A DNA stretch of 64,000 bases from the NCBI GenBank assembly GCA_038373865.1, contig JAXGGA010001597.1:82625-146624 (forward strand). The letters run 5' to 3'. This document shows, in pieces, positions 46,925 to 58,929 of the stretch. The position numbers and the translations under genes were made by a program. Source of the DNA: Uloborus plumipes (lineage: Eukaryota > Arthropoda > Arachnida > Araneae > Uloboridae). A model generated the notes under the pieces. The model had not been told where the DNA came from. It was given only the letters and a program-made list of their open reading frames with translations, and searched no databases. Numbering within the stretch: the stretch's first letter is position 1; each line of letters begins with the position of its first letter.

Positions 46925-47120
46925 ATATTACGGGAAAAATAAAAAAGTGCTTCACCTGCTATCTTGATAGCGCATATGCATCGCTTTGTGCATGTTAACT
47001 CGTTTAGCAATTTATTCAGATCGAAGTCTTCGTGGTGCAATCAGCTATCATGTTCTGTTGCTGACGGAAAGATTGGTGGTTTAAATCCAGTCGGGGGCTC
47101 GGGGCAGTGATGTTTTTTCT
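46925..47120 (+). repeat. tRNA-Asn-like repeat, copy B
   Basis: CGTGGTGCAATCAGC, then CTGTTGCTGACGGAAAGATT, then GGTGGTTTAAATCCAGTC follows the asparagine-tRNA order. The upstream AAAAGTGCTTCACCTGCTAT matches copy A, so the two are members of one dispersed tRNA-derived family. Confidence 0.5.
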
Positions 47121-49020
47121 AAATTGCAAAGAAAAAAAAAACTGGCCAAAGCTATGCTTCTATTGAATAACATAATCTTATGTTGAATTGATAATGCTGA
47201 ATTGATAAAGTTTGCTGTGTTAACTGAAATTTAATTCGAGTTTTTGTATTAATAAAGCTTCAACAATATCAGATTTATTTTTTCAATAAAAGCACAACTT
47301 CTGTAGGCCAGTACCTGACATTTTACCTTTTCTAATTACATCCAGAAGGGTTGACCAGCATATGCCGTAGAGGTGTGCTACAAAATTAGCTTCTGGGTGA
47401 ATATCGAAAAAAGTGCCGAATTTGACCACGAAAATTTTCAATTCTTAAAGATTCTTAGAAAATAAAATTTATAGGGTATGTTAAAGTAACATTTTTTTAA
47501 TTGGGGGCAAAGTCAGGGAGAACATTTATCCCCCTTTTAGAGGGTTTATATTTGACTGTTACAGATCTGACAAATGTTTCAAATTTCATACTTAATGTGC
47601 ATACTACATTACCTGCTTAATTTATATGAGTAATATAATATAAATATGTAGTAAATACATTTAATCTTTACATAAATTGAAACTGATATTGGTAGGTATT
47701 GAATTATATTATCATAATATCTCCTGATTAAAATTTCAATTTCAGAAGTTTTTAAAAACAAAAATTATTTTTAATAGATTGAGGAGGGGATAACTCCTAA
47801 ACAGAAACACTAAAATGAAACAAAAAAAAACTCAAGTTTTTTTACATTTTTTAAGATTGTGATTGTAAATTTAACTCTTCTTTTATAAATTGAGAAATAT
47901 AAAAAAAAATAACTGAAATTATAATGACTTAATTTAACTGAAATAAATTCAGTTTCTTTAGGGGTTAATTTTTTTACAGCCTTGTTGAACGAGCTGCTTT
48001 TTAGTTCTCCCATCCATTTGTAAAAAGTAACAGAAGTTGAAAAAAAAAAATAGAAAAGTAAACATTTACTTTTCTATGTTTAAAGAGAAGAAAACTATTA
48101 CTTAAATAAATTAATATTTGCAAAGCCTGTGTGCTTTTTCAAACATAAACATTAAAATTAGAAACTAAACATGATTTCTAAATAGTTTAAATAAATGTAG
48201 TAAAGTTTTTCTAAACAGACAAATGGGTTACCTTAAAACGGAGGGAATCGGTACACTTTTCAGCTTTGGTCGTAAAAAAGTAACTAAAGGATTTTTTTAA
48301 TTTTGATTTTTTTTTTAAATGTAAAAACTTTGGTCTTGCTTTACTCTTGATATTCCAAGTAAAGACTAAACATGTTGAATACTTTTTACTGATATATAGT
48401 ATGTTTTAGAGGTGTTCAGATTCACCGCGCTGATAGCGGTCAATCAAAACACACATTATTTTTTTTTTTCAATTGAGCCTGTAATAGGTTTAAAATAATA
48501 TTGATGGGGAGAATAAGAACAGATAGTTACTGTCACTCAAATAAAGGTTTATTTTCGATACCAGTAAACGTATAATTTCTCAAAAATCCAAAATGACTTT
48601 GAAGTTATAAAAGATTAAAATTAATTTGGAGATTGGAATGGACACCCTGTATAGACGTATGCATGTGTGAGTATCTTGTTCGTCCTTTTCAATGCATTTT
48701 TTTACTTTTTGTAAAAATCACAGAAATCGTTCCTGCCGTTCGAAATGATGGACCACATCTAATATCAACTTAGATATTCGCCCGCTAAGAAACACATTCT
48801 TGTTTGCGGGTTAATGTGTCTCTGCATTAATAGTGTACATAGACTTAGATGCGCCCCCCCCCCCCCCCCGCAAAGTTTGCAAGTGCGCTCCGCCCCCCCC
48901 CCCCCCCATCCAGAAGAAAATTAGATTTATCTGCAAAAGATATATTTTGAGTAACTTATAGTGTGCTATTTTTCTGAATCATGAGCCCCTCCCCCCGTGC
49001 CGTGGGGGCGCTATGTACGC
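47121..49020. other. No gene seen
   Basis: AT-rich. The solo terminus-like TGGACACCCTGTATAG lies at about 48640. Two long C tracts lie at about 48846-48867 and 48890-48907, separated by a GCAAAGTTTGCAAGTGCGCT spacer. Confidence 0.45.
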
Positions 49021-49257
49021 CGCAATGTATGGGTGATTTAAAATTTTACTGGGAAATGTCTACTGAAGCCCATATTTTATGTGACAAAAATTATACAGCA
49101 ATTAGTCTCTTATATTCCTCAAGAAATTCGTAAAAAGTCGAATTTTCGAAACTGTCCCAATACTTAATGATATTGTGCATAACGTATGCACTCATTGAGG
49201 AAGAACATTTGAAAAGCACTAGAATCTTCATACCAAATGGAACATAGAATTCTTCGA
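49021..49257. repeat. Direct repeat, copy 1
   Basis: A segment of about 237 bp from CGCAATGTATGGGTGATTTA to GGAACATAGAATTCTT recurs at 50038-50257 with a few substitutions and a 12-bp indel around AGTCGAATTTTCG. Both copies start just after C-rich text. Confidence 0.9.
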
Positions 49258-49678
49258 GTAAATTTCCCCCGCCTGATTTTTCCCACTCCATCTCTGCTGC
49301 GTATTTTCATTCAGTAAACTCTAAATGAAGACACGAGGAAATCCCCATAAAGAAGTAAAAAAAAAGAACAAAAAGACGAAAACGAGTGACAAAAAAGGAA
49401 GCATCGTCCTTTCCAAGATGAAACATAAAAGACAGCTGCAAACGTCGGAGTCTTAGGACAAGTGACTGCATCAACAAGCTGCTCAACATGTGGAATTTAG
49501 TACTTAGTTTTCTCTCACAAATTTCATAGCCCGAGTTGAAGAACATTTCCAGCTGCTCAGGATTAGATTGATGCACTCGTGTACATAAAACACAATATAA
49601 TAATTTAAAACGGGAATTAAGTTATAAGAAAAGTAAATATTGGTGTTACATTTACTTTTTAAGGAAAGCAATGTAGGG

Positions 49679-49735
49679 GAAACTAGGGAGATTTGACCCA
49701 TACGGAGACTTGACCCATGGCGATTTTTTCCATAA
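49679..49735. repeat. One end of a TA-type element
   Basis: GGGGAAACTAGGGAGATTTG, then ACCCATACGGAGACTTGACCC, resembles the doubled terminal motif of the TA elements at 8413 and 57484. No matching opposite end was found, so it looks truncated. Confidence 0.4.
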
Positions 49736-50037
49736 AAATAATATTTCATTAAAATTTTAGTCATTATTTGGTTGACTAAGTACGCAACAGTAATTTGCAG
49801 GGAAAAGGAATTTCAGAAATATCAGCATTTTTTAAGAAATTCTGTGTTAAATGATACTATACCATAAAAGTAAATTTTGAATATTTTGGAATTTATCAGC
49901 TTTTTAACTTTAAATTTATATGAAAAATAATTTACATAGTATGTAAATTAATTTCTGAAATTGTTCGTTTACTCCCACCTATTTACTATGAAGAAGTGTC
50001 AAAATGCATTTCAGTCCCCCCCCCCCCTTTTGGTTCC

Positions 50038-50257
50038 CGCAATGTATGGGTGATTTAAAATTTTACTGGAAAATGTCTACTGGAGCCCATATTTTATGTG
50101 ACAAAAATTATGCAACAATTAGTTTCTTATTCCTCAAGAAATTCGTAAAAAACTGTCCCAATACTTTTAATGATATTGTGCATAACGTATGCACTCATTG
50201 AGGAAGAACATTTGAAAAGCACTAGAATCTTCATACCAAATGGAACATAGAATTCTT
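50038..50257. repeat. Direct repeat, copy 2
   Basis: Second copy of the 49021-49257 segment, about 1 kb downstream and same orientation. It starts after a C tract (50016 onward) and ends about 30 bp before the large palindrome. Confidence 0.9.
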
Positions 50258-50288
50258 TATTACACTTTTGAAGAAAAGATGAGTAATT

Positions 50289-50724
50289 ATAAAATATAAA
50301 AAAACTTTTTAAATTTAAAGACTATTTCTGTCCGCTCATTCGCACTAAAAAGTATGAAATAAACTAATTATTCGATATAGTGATTATAGTGCTCAGAAAT
50401 TCCAGCTCATCTTGATATATTTATATTTACGTTAATGTTAAAGCAGCCAATAAAGTTTAAACTAAAAATTTGATTTAAGAAATAGGCGGTATAGTAAAAG
50501 CTATTCGTCATAAACAGTATACCGCCTATTTCTTAAAATCAAATTTTTAGTTTAAACTTTATTGGCTGCTTTAACATTAACGTAAATATAAATATATCAA
50601 GATGAGCTGGAATTTCTGAGCACTATAATCACTATATCGAATAATTAGTTTATTTCATACTTTTTAGTGCGAATGAGCGGACAGAAACAGTCTTTAAATT
50701 TAAAAAATTTTTTTTATATTTTAT
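50289..50724. repeat. Nearly perfect 436-bp palindrome, 24-bp spacer
   Basis: Left arm 50289-50493 and right arm 50518-50724 are reverse complements over about 205 bp with only a few differences (for example ATTTCTGTCC versus GTTTCTGTCC on the complement). They close on GGCGGTATA/TATACCGCC. The spacer is GTAAAAGCTATTCGTCATAA plus ACAG. There is no coding frame and no clear target duplication outside. The near-identity implies recent origin or arm-to-arm conversion. Confidence 0.92.
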
Positions 50725-53700
50725 TTCAAAGTTTTTTCGTTTTTTCAATTTTCGTTTCATTTGTTTCAATTTTTTATGTCTTTTGCGACGTGCCTGTAGT
50801 CTATGCTGTCGTGCAATAGGGCTTTCAGTTTAAAGCACTATATTACTATTTTTCTAGAAAACATATCTTGCACGATCGCATTGTCGCCTGTTTTTTTTTT
50901 TTTTCGCTCTTCAAAAATATTCATTTGTATAAAGCAAATTACGTTTCAAAATCAGTATAGTATTAATTAAAATAACAAGAACAATAAAATATTTACATTG
51001 CGTTTTAAAAGGTCATATAAACAAACTACCAGTGATCTTCAGTCTTCCACTCCCAACTGAGCAAGTTGGGAACTGAACCCCAGTCGCCAACTGGTGTGTT
51101 TTCCTTGTTGTCTCGCGTAGTTGAAAGCTCCAAGAGACATTCCGTAAAAATGGCTTTTCTATGGCGACAAAACCGAAATCCGTGTTTGGCGAGAAAAGGG
51201 ACCCAAAGCACAGATTAACCCAAACTAATTCTATATCATCGCCTTCTATCGGCCTGTTGCCACGCATACCATCCAAAAGTATATTCCTAACACCTTTTTA
51301 GAGGAGCGACCTGATGCTTCGTGTCGTTAGCACATAAACATCTTCACAAAATACATATATATTAAAGGCCTATATTTAAGGTTTGTAATGATTTACTCCT
51401 CGAAAATCTACAGCACACCCCCCTTCCTACACCCGGCAACCCCAATATTTTCTTCTCTCGTCCTGTTAACAAACGTGAATTAGAAAAGTCCATTCCAAAC
51501 GTATTGACAGCAGAGCGGCCTAAAGCTTTGTGCCATATCACTAGAGAATCCTCAAACAAATAAAAGCATTTATTTTAAAGGCGTACTTTTTTAGCTTATA
51601 TAATGACTTAATGCCCAAATTCCACAACACATTCCCTTTCCTTCCACTTGGCCACCCCCAATATCTTCGTCTCTCTCTTTTTCTTACCACTTGTCCCTTT
51701 TAAAATTCAATTCTAAACGTCTTTACAGCGGAGCGGCGTGACGCATTGTTCCGTTCGCACGCATGATGATTCTTACATAAGTAAAAATATTTATATGAGA
51801 GGCTTATACATAGCTCACGTGAAGATTAAATGCCCACAATCTGCAAATATATCTTTGTTTTGGTTAGCCTTGAGATTAATGTGTTAAATTTATTGTTTGT
51901 TAAATTTATTTTGTGTTACGCACTGTGCCGCTCGCTCTACTATAAAGCGGAAGTGCGTTTAGGTTCACGCGGCTGAATTTAACTCTGCAACCGGAAGCAA
52001 AAGGTGAAAACCATGACAAAAGTAAGTACAGAAAAAGTCTTTAATAATAATAATAATAACCACCATAGTTTTAATGACTAGTGACAACAATACATTTAGG
52101 TGAAATGCAGTTGAAAACCAAAATACTACAAATAACGTTAACACTCAAATTTTAGTCCTTATCCCACCTACAGTACTAAACGTAAAGAATATTCAACAAT
52201 GACCAATACAGCTTGAGCACTGTTGTTCCGCTATATTCTTTCAATCTCTTCTGAGCAAGAATAATTTTATGAATGACCGTTGTTAACCATTTCATGAAAT
52301 ACTACGCGAAATCTATGTAAGCATTTCTTTCAAAAATACCAATTTTTTCGTAATTTTTTTATTTCATAACAGGTAGAATTGCCAAAAAACTTCACCAAGC
52401 TTTTAAAATGCTTGACAGCATGCAAAACTTACAGCAAATTACATTATACTGAAACTTGAAATACAAACATTGAAAATTCAATAAAACAGCCGCATTAACA
52501 GGAACAACACGTTTTTCACTGAAAAAGCTGAAAAGATAGCAAATCTATGACTTTAATAATTGCGTAGCTAAATATATTCGGCATGTCAGTTGACTAGTGA
52601 GTCGGATTTCATGTTTTTTTTTTGGATAGGCAATGAATCAAAAGGAATTGTTCGGAGATCAGTAACTTATTTGCAATCACACATTTGTATCCAAACCTCA
52701 AGCAGATTTGCTTTAAAGCTGAGTACTTTGTTAAACTTTAAAGTGCTCATATTTTATCAAACTCCGACATTTTGCAAAAAAAGTTTACATTCAGGTAAGC
52801 TAGTGGAATATTTATTTAAAGTATATATCATTATACAGAGGAGTAAATACTAAAATTATTCCATACTTACTGCAAAATATCCACATATAAGTCTTCTTTG
52901 AGTAATGACGTCGGTCAGAGGCAAAAATTGAAACACCGCACCAAACAACAAACACAGAAAACATTTTTTTTCGCCACAGGTAGCGCCCATGTACCCATGA
53001 CAGGTTGTACCTGGTTAAATTGGCGATAAACAGTTGGCAAACAAGTCGTGTTCATCGGATGCTAGCGGTGCATATGCCACAAGCGTAAATTGTGGTGTAG
53101 TCCACCTCAGGATTGTAGCCATTTGTCCTTTGACGAATCCTCTTCAAAAGCGGTTGAAAACAATAAAAGCGATGGTTTCTATAGTCAAACGTTGACGCAA
53201 CTAGTTATCTTCGTGAACCGTCATAAATTATGTGCAATAAGACATAAAATTTAACTTTAAAACTCGTGTTACACTCACAGATAATGCACTGTGGAATCCT
53301 TGATTTAATGATCGCGTTTACTGCCTACCTCATTTCCTACGAATACAATTTTTTTGACTCTTCCTACCGAGTGCTAACCATGTTGAGGCAGAAACATACC
53401 TCTCCGCGAGATGCATCAACTTAGATTGTACGAGTACCTTTTGGTGTTAAATTTATGTTTGTATCTTTTAATTACTAATACATTATTTACTCCTAAAATT
53501 TAAATAGATTTATAGATTTACTATTCAATGAATTTACCCCTAAATCAACAAATTTTCCTCTCAATTTTTCCAGTTTAACAAAGCTTTTACATGATTTTTG
53601 CAGTTTTGTTTGATGTCCAACTGCGTATTTTCATGGTAAACATATATCCTCGATTTGACGTGTATTATAAGCATTAACAGTTCATAACATTTTCTGAAGT

Positions 53701-53762
53701 CCAACTGACTCTTACATAAAGCAGTACATAAACTCCAGACAAAAAGGAAGACTTGACATTTT
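50725..53762. other. No recognised gene
   Basis: Mostly AT-rich. Around 51340-51960 there are two related stretches (CCCCTTCCTACACCCGGCAA and CCTTTCCTTCCACTTGGCCA, each followed by AATATTTTC/AATATCTTC and CAGCAGAGCGG/CAGCGGAGCGG), suggesting an old duplication. A (TAA)n tract is at about 52040. Confidence 0.4.
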
Positions 53763-53766
53763 TTAA

Positions 53767-55223
53767 CCCTTTCAAGGGCGCCGGTTGCACTGTGAAACCG
53801 CACTTTTTCATAATTTTTTTCTCCGGCAAAAAATAGCTCAATTTTCTTAATTAAGGTCTCAAAATACAATTACTTTCAATAACTATCAATAGATGGCAGC
53901 ATCATAGCTCCTTTATTCTTAATATGTGCATGCCAGTGTAGAAATGAAAAGCTGTTTTTGCCACTATTTTATTAAATTTTTTTTTTCAAGAAAAAACAAA
54001 AAAATATTCAGACCTAAGGTGATGAATCTTATAAGCCATCATCAAGGATCATTGTAATATACCCAGTTTCAAAAAAAGAATATCCTTACACACGTAATTT
54101 TCACTATTTATCTGTCGGTTTCACAGTGCAACCGCTGCCCCTCTGTGCGTCAATGAGAATTGATTTGCAGCCTAGCAGCTGACTCTCTTTCACATCTGTT
54201 TTCTGTCTGATGCGCGGGGTTGTCTTTTGGAAGAGGGTCTTAGGAAGAGGTCTTGATTCATAATATAAATAGTCTAGCCTGCAGTTCAAGTATTTACATA
54301 CAGGGGTCAAAGGTGAGGTTCTTCAGTATTTGAAAGAGGGGAATTTACACAAAATCAGGAGAGCACCAGTCTCGAATTTTTCTGTTTCTGGAAAGGTTGC
54401 TTTTTGCTCTTGCTCTTGGTTTCACTGTAAAATACTTCTGTAAATATATAATTCCTATAATTTTGTCCAACAAAGTCCAACAATTCGTAAAAATCTGGGC
54501 TTTCAAAAGTTCCACCAGAAATAAATGTAATAGTATAAAGGTATGAAAATATGATTCGTTTGATAAAAACTTAATTTTATAAATTTGTAATGTTTAGAAT
54601 TTTTTAATCTAATGTTAAAAATTCATGCTTAGGTATAAAATTTCTTTATTTCATTTCATTTTATTATTTTTCTAAATTGTATACTAATACAAGTTGAATT
54701 ATTCAGACTGGGATGTCGCGAACTTCGAATTTTCCATTTGAAGAATGTAGTTCTAAATTTTACTGAAGGATGAAATGGGGGGGGGGGGAGTAACGTTCAT
54801 GTGATGAAAATAAGCACTTGGACATTGAAAAATTGCAATATTTTGCATTTAGATGTCCAAGTTTGCCAAATTGACAGACAAAATTTGTGGAATAAAGATT
54901 TTTTGGGAGGTCACAATGACCTCCTGTGACCTCCCATTGAGGTTCCCCTGTTCACAGGCATGTTTTAATATGGTAATGGTGATAGAAAAGACATGCAATC
55001 TTAAATTATTTATAACAGCAAGCTCTTCAACGAAGCTCATTCATATTGCATTTTCAATGTCCTGGCGGGGCGCCGGTTGCGCTGTGCAACCGGCCCCCAT
55101 TCTGAAACGGGGGACAGCAAATTTTTTTAAAACTTATTTCTGTAGTCTGTATGACTACTGCAATTCATCCTGCTGGTTTTTTCTCATCTGAAAGTAAAAT
55201 TTAATGACTCGCCCCTGAAAGGG
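53767..55223. mobile_element. piggyBac-like non-autonomous element in TTAA sites
   Basis: The ends are CCCTTTCAAGGGCG and, complement of the right, CCCTTTCAGGGGCG, each adjoining TTAA (53763-53766 and 55224-55227). TTAA duplication with CCC-starting termini is the signature of piggyBac-type transposons. Subterminal GCGCCGGTTGCACTGTG at the left and GCGCCGGTTGCGCTGTG near 55068 are in the same orientation, and a related CGGTTTCACAGTGCAACCG lies at 54117. No transposase frame is recognisable. Confidence 0.8.
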
Positions 55224-55227
55224 TTAA

Positions 55228-57004
55228 CTCTACCACTATCTCTTAACAGATAAATTTGCCAAAAAGAGAAACTAAGTTATAAAACATCTTGTTTTTCTTC
55301 CTTATTCAAAAGCTTTAAACAGTAGCTAAGCCCTTTAACAGGAAAAAAGAATAATGATAATGTAACTGGCTCTGATTACAAACGCTGCAACGACACAAAT
55401 TTTAAAGCAGAGACACTGAAAAAGAAACTCGTGTTTTATGAGGGAAAAAAGGAGTACATAAAAAGTGAATTATGTCTTACTTTAAGTGCGGAGATCTACT
55501 GTCAAGATGAAAACGTCATTTAAGATTTATGGTTACAAAATAACCGTTCATTTGCAACGCGTCAAAACACACATACTACGTGCATGTAAATTGCGTTAAT
55601 AATTAGCAGTATTTCGTTTAAGTATTAGATCGTTAAATATTCCTGTATTTTTCTTTTTTTTCCTTTTTTTTACAATGCATACTCTTAACAAGAATACCAC
55701 AAAGAAGTTGGGCTAGATAGACGAAATGTAAAAGGCTTGTCTTCATATCTAAAAGATGGCGTTTGTTCAAATCTTGCGATACACGGGAAAGCGTGCCCTT
55801 GCACTATTATGAGTATGCAAATCATCTTCATTTAATCTTCTAACAATTTCATTTTTCCCAGAATTCTGTCCAAAAAATGAATTTTTTTTTTGTCGCATTG
55901 TTTGTTCATTTTAAATATATGTATCAGCCAATCACAATAGAAAGTATCTGCATAATAATCAATCCTTCTTGGTATTAGAAGGAGGAAGAGGAGATGAAAG
56001 CAAGAGGGTGTTACAGGCTCCTACAAACTTAAAGTTACGACAACGTAACTTTAGGTTTGGTAGAAGAAAAGGACCCTTCCGAAATTATTTTTCAAATTGA
56101 AATCAATTTCTGACTATATTAGGTAAGGAAGGATAAAGAGAGAGAAGGAATGAAGACCCATCTTTCAGAGTTTTTCAATAGTATTTAAATTTTAAAAACG
56201 CAATTTCAATCTATCTTTGACATAAAGGAGTATTTTATGCTATCTTTAAAAGGGAAAAATAAGTCAGGATTTGGGAGCTGAACCCAACAGAGATGTAGGT
56301 GCTCTCTCTCGCGCGCGCGGAAATATTTCGAAGTTAAAGGTCTAAAACTGCATTTTTAGGTCATTTTTGACGTTGAGAAAATTTTGGCGTTGAGACTCTA
56401 AAATTTACTATTTAAAATTGTCTTACTGATGTTAGAGGGAAGGATGAGACATTCGGAAGTTCTCTTTTCTAAAAATTATGTTTTTCAGTTATCTTTGAAT
56501 CGGATTTATCGGATCGATTTCGCTTTTATCGCTTTTATCGGATGACTCTTCATCCTAAAGCTCACACCTCTTGCATTGAAAAAGAGGCTCCTTGTAGCCT
56601 CGAAACACGTGTCTGCAGTATACCTGCATATTTGTGCATCTCTAACGTTGGAATAAACTTCACATCTTTGAAGACGTCAGACAAGTGACGGGGGAAGGAA
56701 GATCTCTATCGAAAATTGCTTGAATTTTAGTCCCCTAAAACGCCGTTTAACGCTACTGGATAAGAGAAGAGGCTGCTCCTCATAAATTTTTCGAAATTTT
56801 AGCTGTCCTCCAAAAATTTTGGAAATTGAAGTCATAAAAATGTAATCTTTAGTGAAATTGATTGTTTCAGAAAGGGCACAAGTTCAATGGAAATGCATTA
56901 AACTTGTGCCCTTTCTGAAATAATCGATTCAGTTATCTATGCTGGCATTTAAGGAGGGGAGTAGGAATCGGGTGCTCCTACCCTACCATTTTCCGTAACT
57001 AAAG
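55228..57004. other. No gene; one strong short hairpin
   Basis: AT-rich with a CGCGCGCG run at about 56312 and a CCTCGAAACACGTGTC phrase at about 56598. A 70-nt hairpin lies at 56856-56929. Confidence 0.5.
56856..56929. other. Pre-miRNA-sized hairpin
   Basis: The arm at 56860-56884 (including TTTCAGAAAGGGCACAAGTT) pairs with 56901-56925 over 25 positions with one G-U pair. It extends a few more pairs outward, around a 16-nt loop. Size and pairing fit a microRNA precursor, but a tiny MITE or a chance palindrome would look the same. Confidence 0.45.
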
Positions 57005-57455
57005 GTCTAAAAGAGGAACATTCCAAATACAGTAAGCTTCTCAGAAATCGAGGTTGTAGACCGAGCAGCATTTATAAATAATTCTAGCAGATAAAAAACC
57101 AAAACAGTGGCCAGTGATACAACAACACTGAGCAACGGAGCTGTAGAAGAAAGTGCAAGTTTTCTGTGATTAGCATAATTTTCATGCATTTTCAGACGTT
57201 GATAGAGAGTACCGTTTCGTTTTACAAATATAACCAAGTTCACATTTGCAGGAGATGCTATAAATATCTCAGTTTGAAAAGCAATCAATGGGACGCTTCT
57301 AGTTGGTAAGCTCGATTATATTTACAGGATGAAAAAAAGCTGTTTTAAAAATCTTTGCATCTTGATGACTGATTTTTGGATACAAATACAAAACAATGGT
57401 ATAAGCAGCTTTAGAAACAGAATCCTTGCCAAAATGAGAGATCTTAGTTAGCCTA
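57005..57455 (-). pseudogene. Penelope-like element, GIY-YIG end, minus-strand copy
   Basis: On the minus strand, broken frames give AAYTIVLYLYPKISHQDAKI, HPVNIIELTN, then IYSISCKCELGYIC-KTKR, the GIY-YIG endonuclease signature region with its CxC pair. These are followed by RLKMHENYANHRK and a C-terminal STAPLL-like segment with TGHCFGF, SARIIYKCCSVYNLDF and EAYCIWN. This order (end of the reverse transcriptase, GIY-YIG, C-terminal tail) is typical of Penelope-like retroelements. The Gly before IYS and the Tyr-Ile-Gly glycine are altered, and several frameshifts are present. The body upstream is cut off by the MITE at 57484. Confidence 0.75.
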
Positions 57456-57483
57456 TTATAAACATAATCATTACGGTTGGTTA

Positions 57484-58785
57484 GGGTAAGTGGACCCCCT
57501 TTTTAAAACAGTTCGTTTTTAAAGCCTTATGCAACAGCTTTAAAGCAAAAAAAAAAAAAACTTTTTGACTTATTTTATCTTGGACATTATTAATAAACAC
57601 AAGTTCAGCATTATTTAATAGTAAAATGCTTTAAATGTTTTTAACTATCGTATTCTTTAAAATATGACGTGAGTGGCCCACTTACCCCCTAGGAAAGGGT
57701 AAGTGGGCTATCCCTCATTTATTTATATTTAAAGTGAGCATACCTAAAAAAGGGGTTTGCATGTCCTACCTGATAAAGTATGTAACATTTTAGAAGGAAA
57801 TACTTTTTTGTAAATGTATTCATTAACGAGATATCTACTTACATTGAAATGTGTAGGACAGAAAATTATAAAGCAGAATACAAAACAATTGTGTCTGTGA
57901 AATTCATTACAAGCCGCTTGGCATATTTTTTACTTTTAGACATAAATTAGTGTTGAACAAACATAATAGAGTCGATTAAGATCAATTTTAGTCAAATAAG
58001 AAAAAATATATAGGTTGAAAAAAAATGGAAACACTTAATGGCAGCGTCTGTTTGAAATTTGTTGAGAGAGAGACATTATCATTTCATCCTCAGTTATAAT
58101 TCTAACATCACTTACCATCAAACCAATAAAAAGTGTAGCTATTTCTATTCTTTCTATCAAATGTATCAGCATTTTTTTATTTGTATCATATTGTAAAGTT
58201 AGAACTTCATAATACTTTATATTTTTCTTTTATGCATGTTTCCCAAATACATAGCAGTTACTTTTGCAGTTTTTGTAGCTAAAGAATCAGTTCCTTCTAG
58301 GTCTACATCATTATCTTTCATTTCATCTTAGAAATTGCTTCATCAGAACTGCTTTTCATTTTGAAATCATCATTATTATAAGGGGTCCCACTTACACCAT
58401 AGTGAGGGGACCCACTTACCCTAACTGAGAAAAACCAAGGGGTAAGTGGGACCCCTCCCCTTAAACACTTATTAATCATACTTTACATAAAAATTCTTAT
58501 TGAAATGTGTACTTCAGGTTAAACTTTACAAAAAACTTGATGAACATAGAAAAAATAATAAAAATTAACATTAATGAAACACTTCTTTGAAAAATGTTGC
58601 TCAAACTCGCAATTTTTTTTTTTAATTTTTTTTGACACAAATTATATGATTCAAAAAAAAGTTCCGTGAAACCCAAATATATGCAAAACCAATCGTTGTG
58701 ATGAAATAGAACATGATCAGTACAAAAAAGTACAAAAATCATATGCGCATTTCAGTTTTAAGTTAAGTGGCCCACTTACCAACCC
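57484..58785. mobile_element. 1.3-kb TA-flanked MITE with GGGTAAGTGG termini
   Basis: The left end GGGTAAGTGGACCCC and right-end complement GGGTTGGTAAGTGGGCC are flanked by TA (57482-57483 and 58786-58787). Inverted copies of the same motif lie inside, at 57674-57710 (GTGGCCCACTTACC then GGGTAAGTGGGC) and 58383-58458. The layout (about 1.3 kb, doubled motif near each end, no frame) parallels the element 8413-9702. It is inserted close to the Penelope-like fragment. Confidence 0.75.
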
Positions 58786-58929
58786 TATTTCAATAATAGT
58801 AATGACATTTTAATCAGGGCCGTATTTAAGAGGTGGATTTTTAGGGCTCAACCCCTTCCGAAATTTTTAAACAGTTACAGAAATGCTTTTTATAGTTTCC
58901 CATTGAAAAAAATCATTGTTGCTATTTTA

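Noticed and set aside
54104..54310. Minus-strand frame inside the piggyBac-like element as transposase
   Set aside because: No Asp-rich catalytic blocks or C-terminal cysteine motif of piggyBac transposases could be seen.
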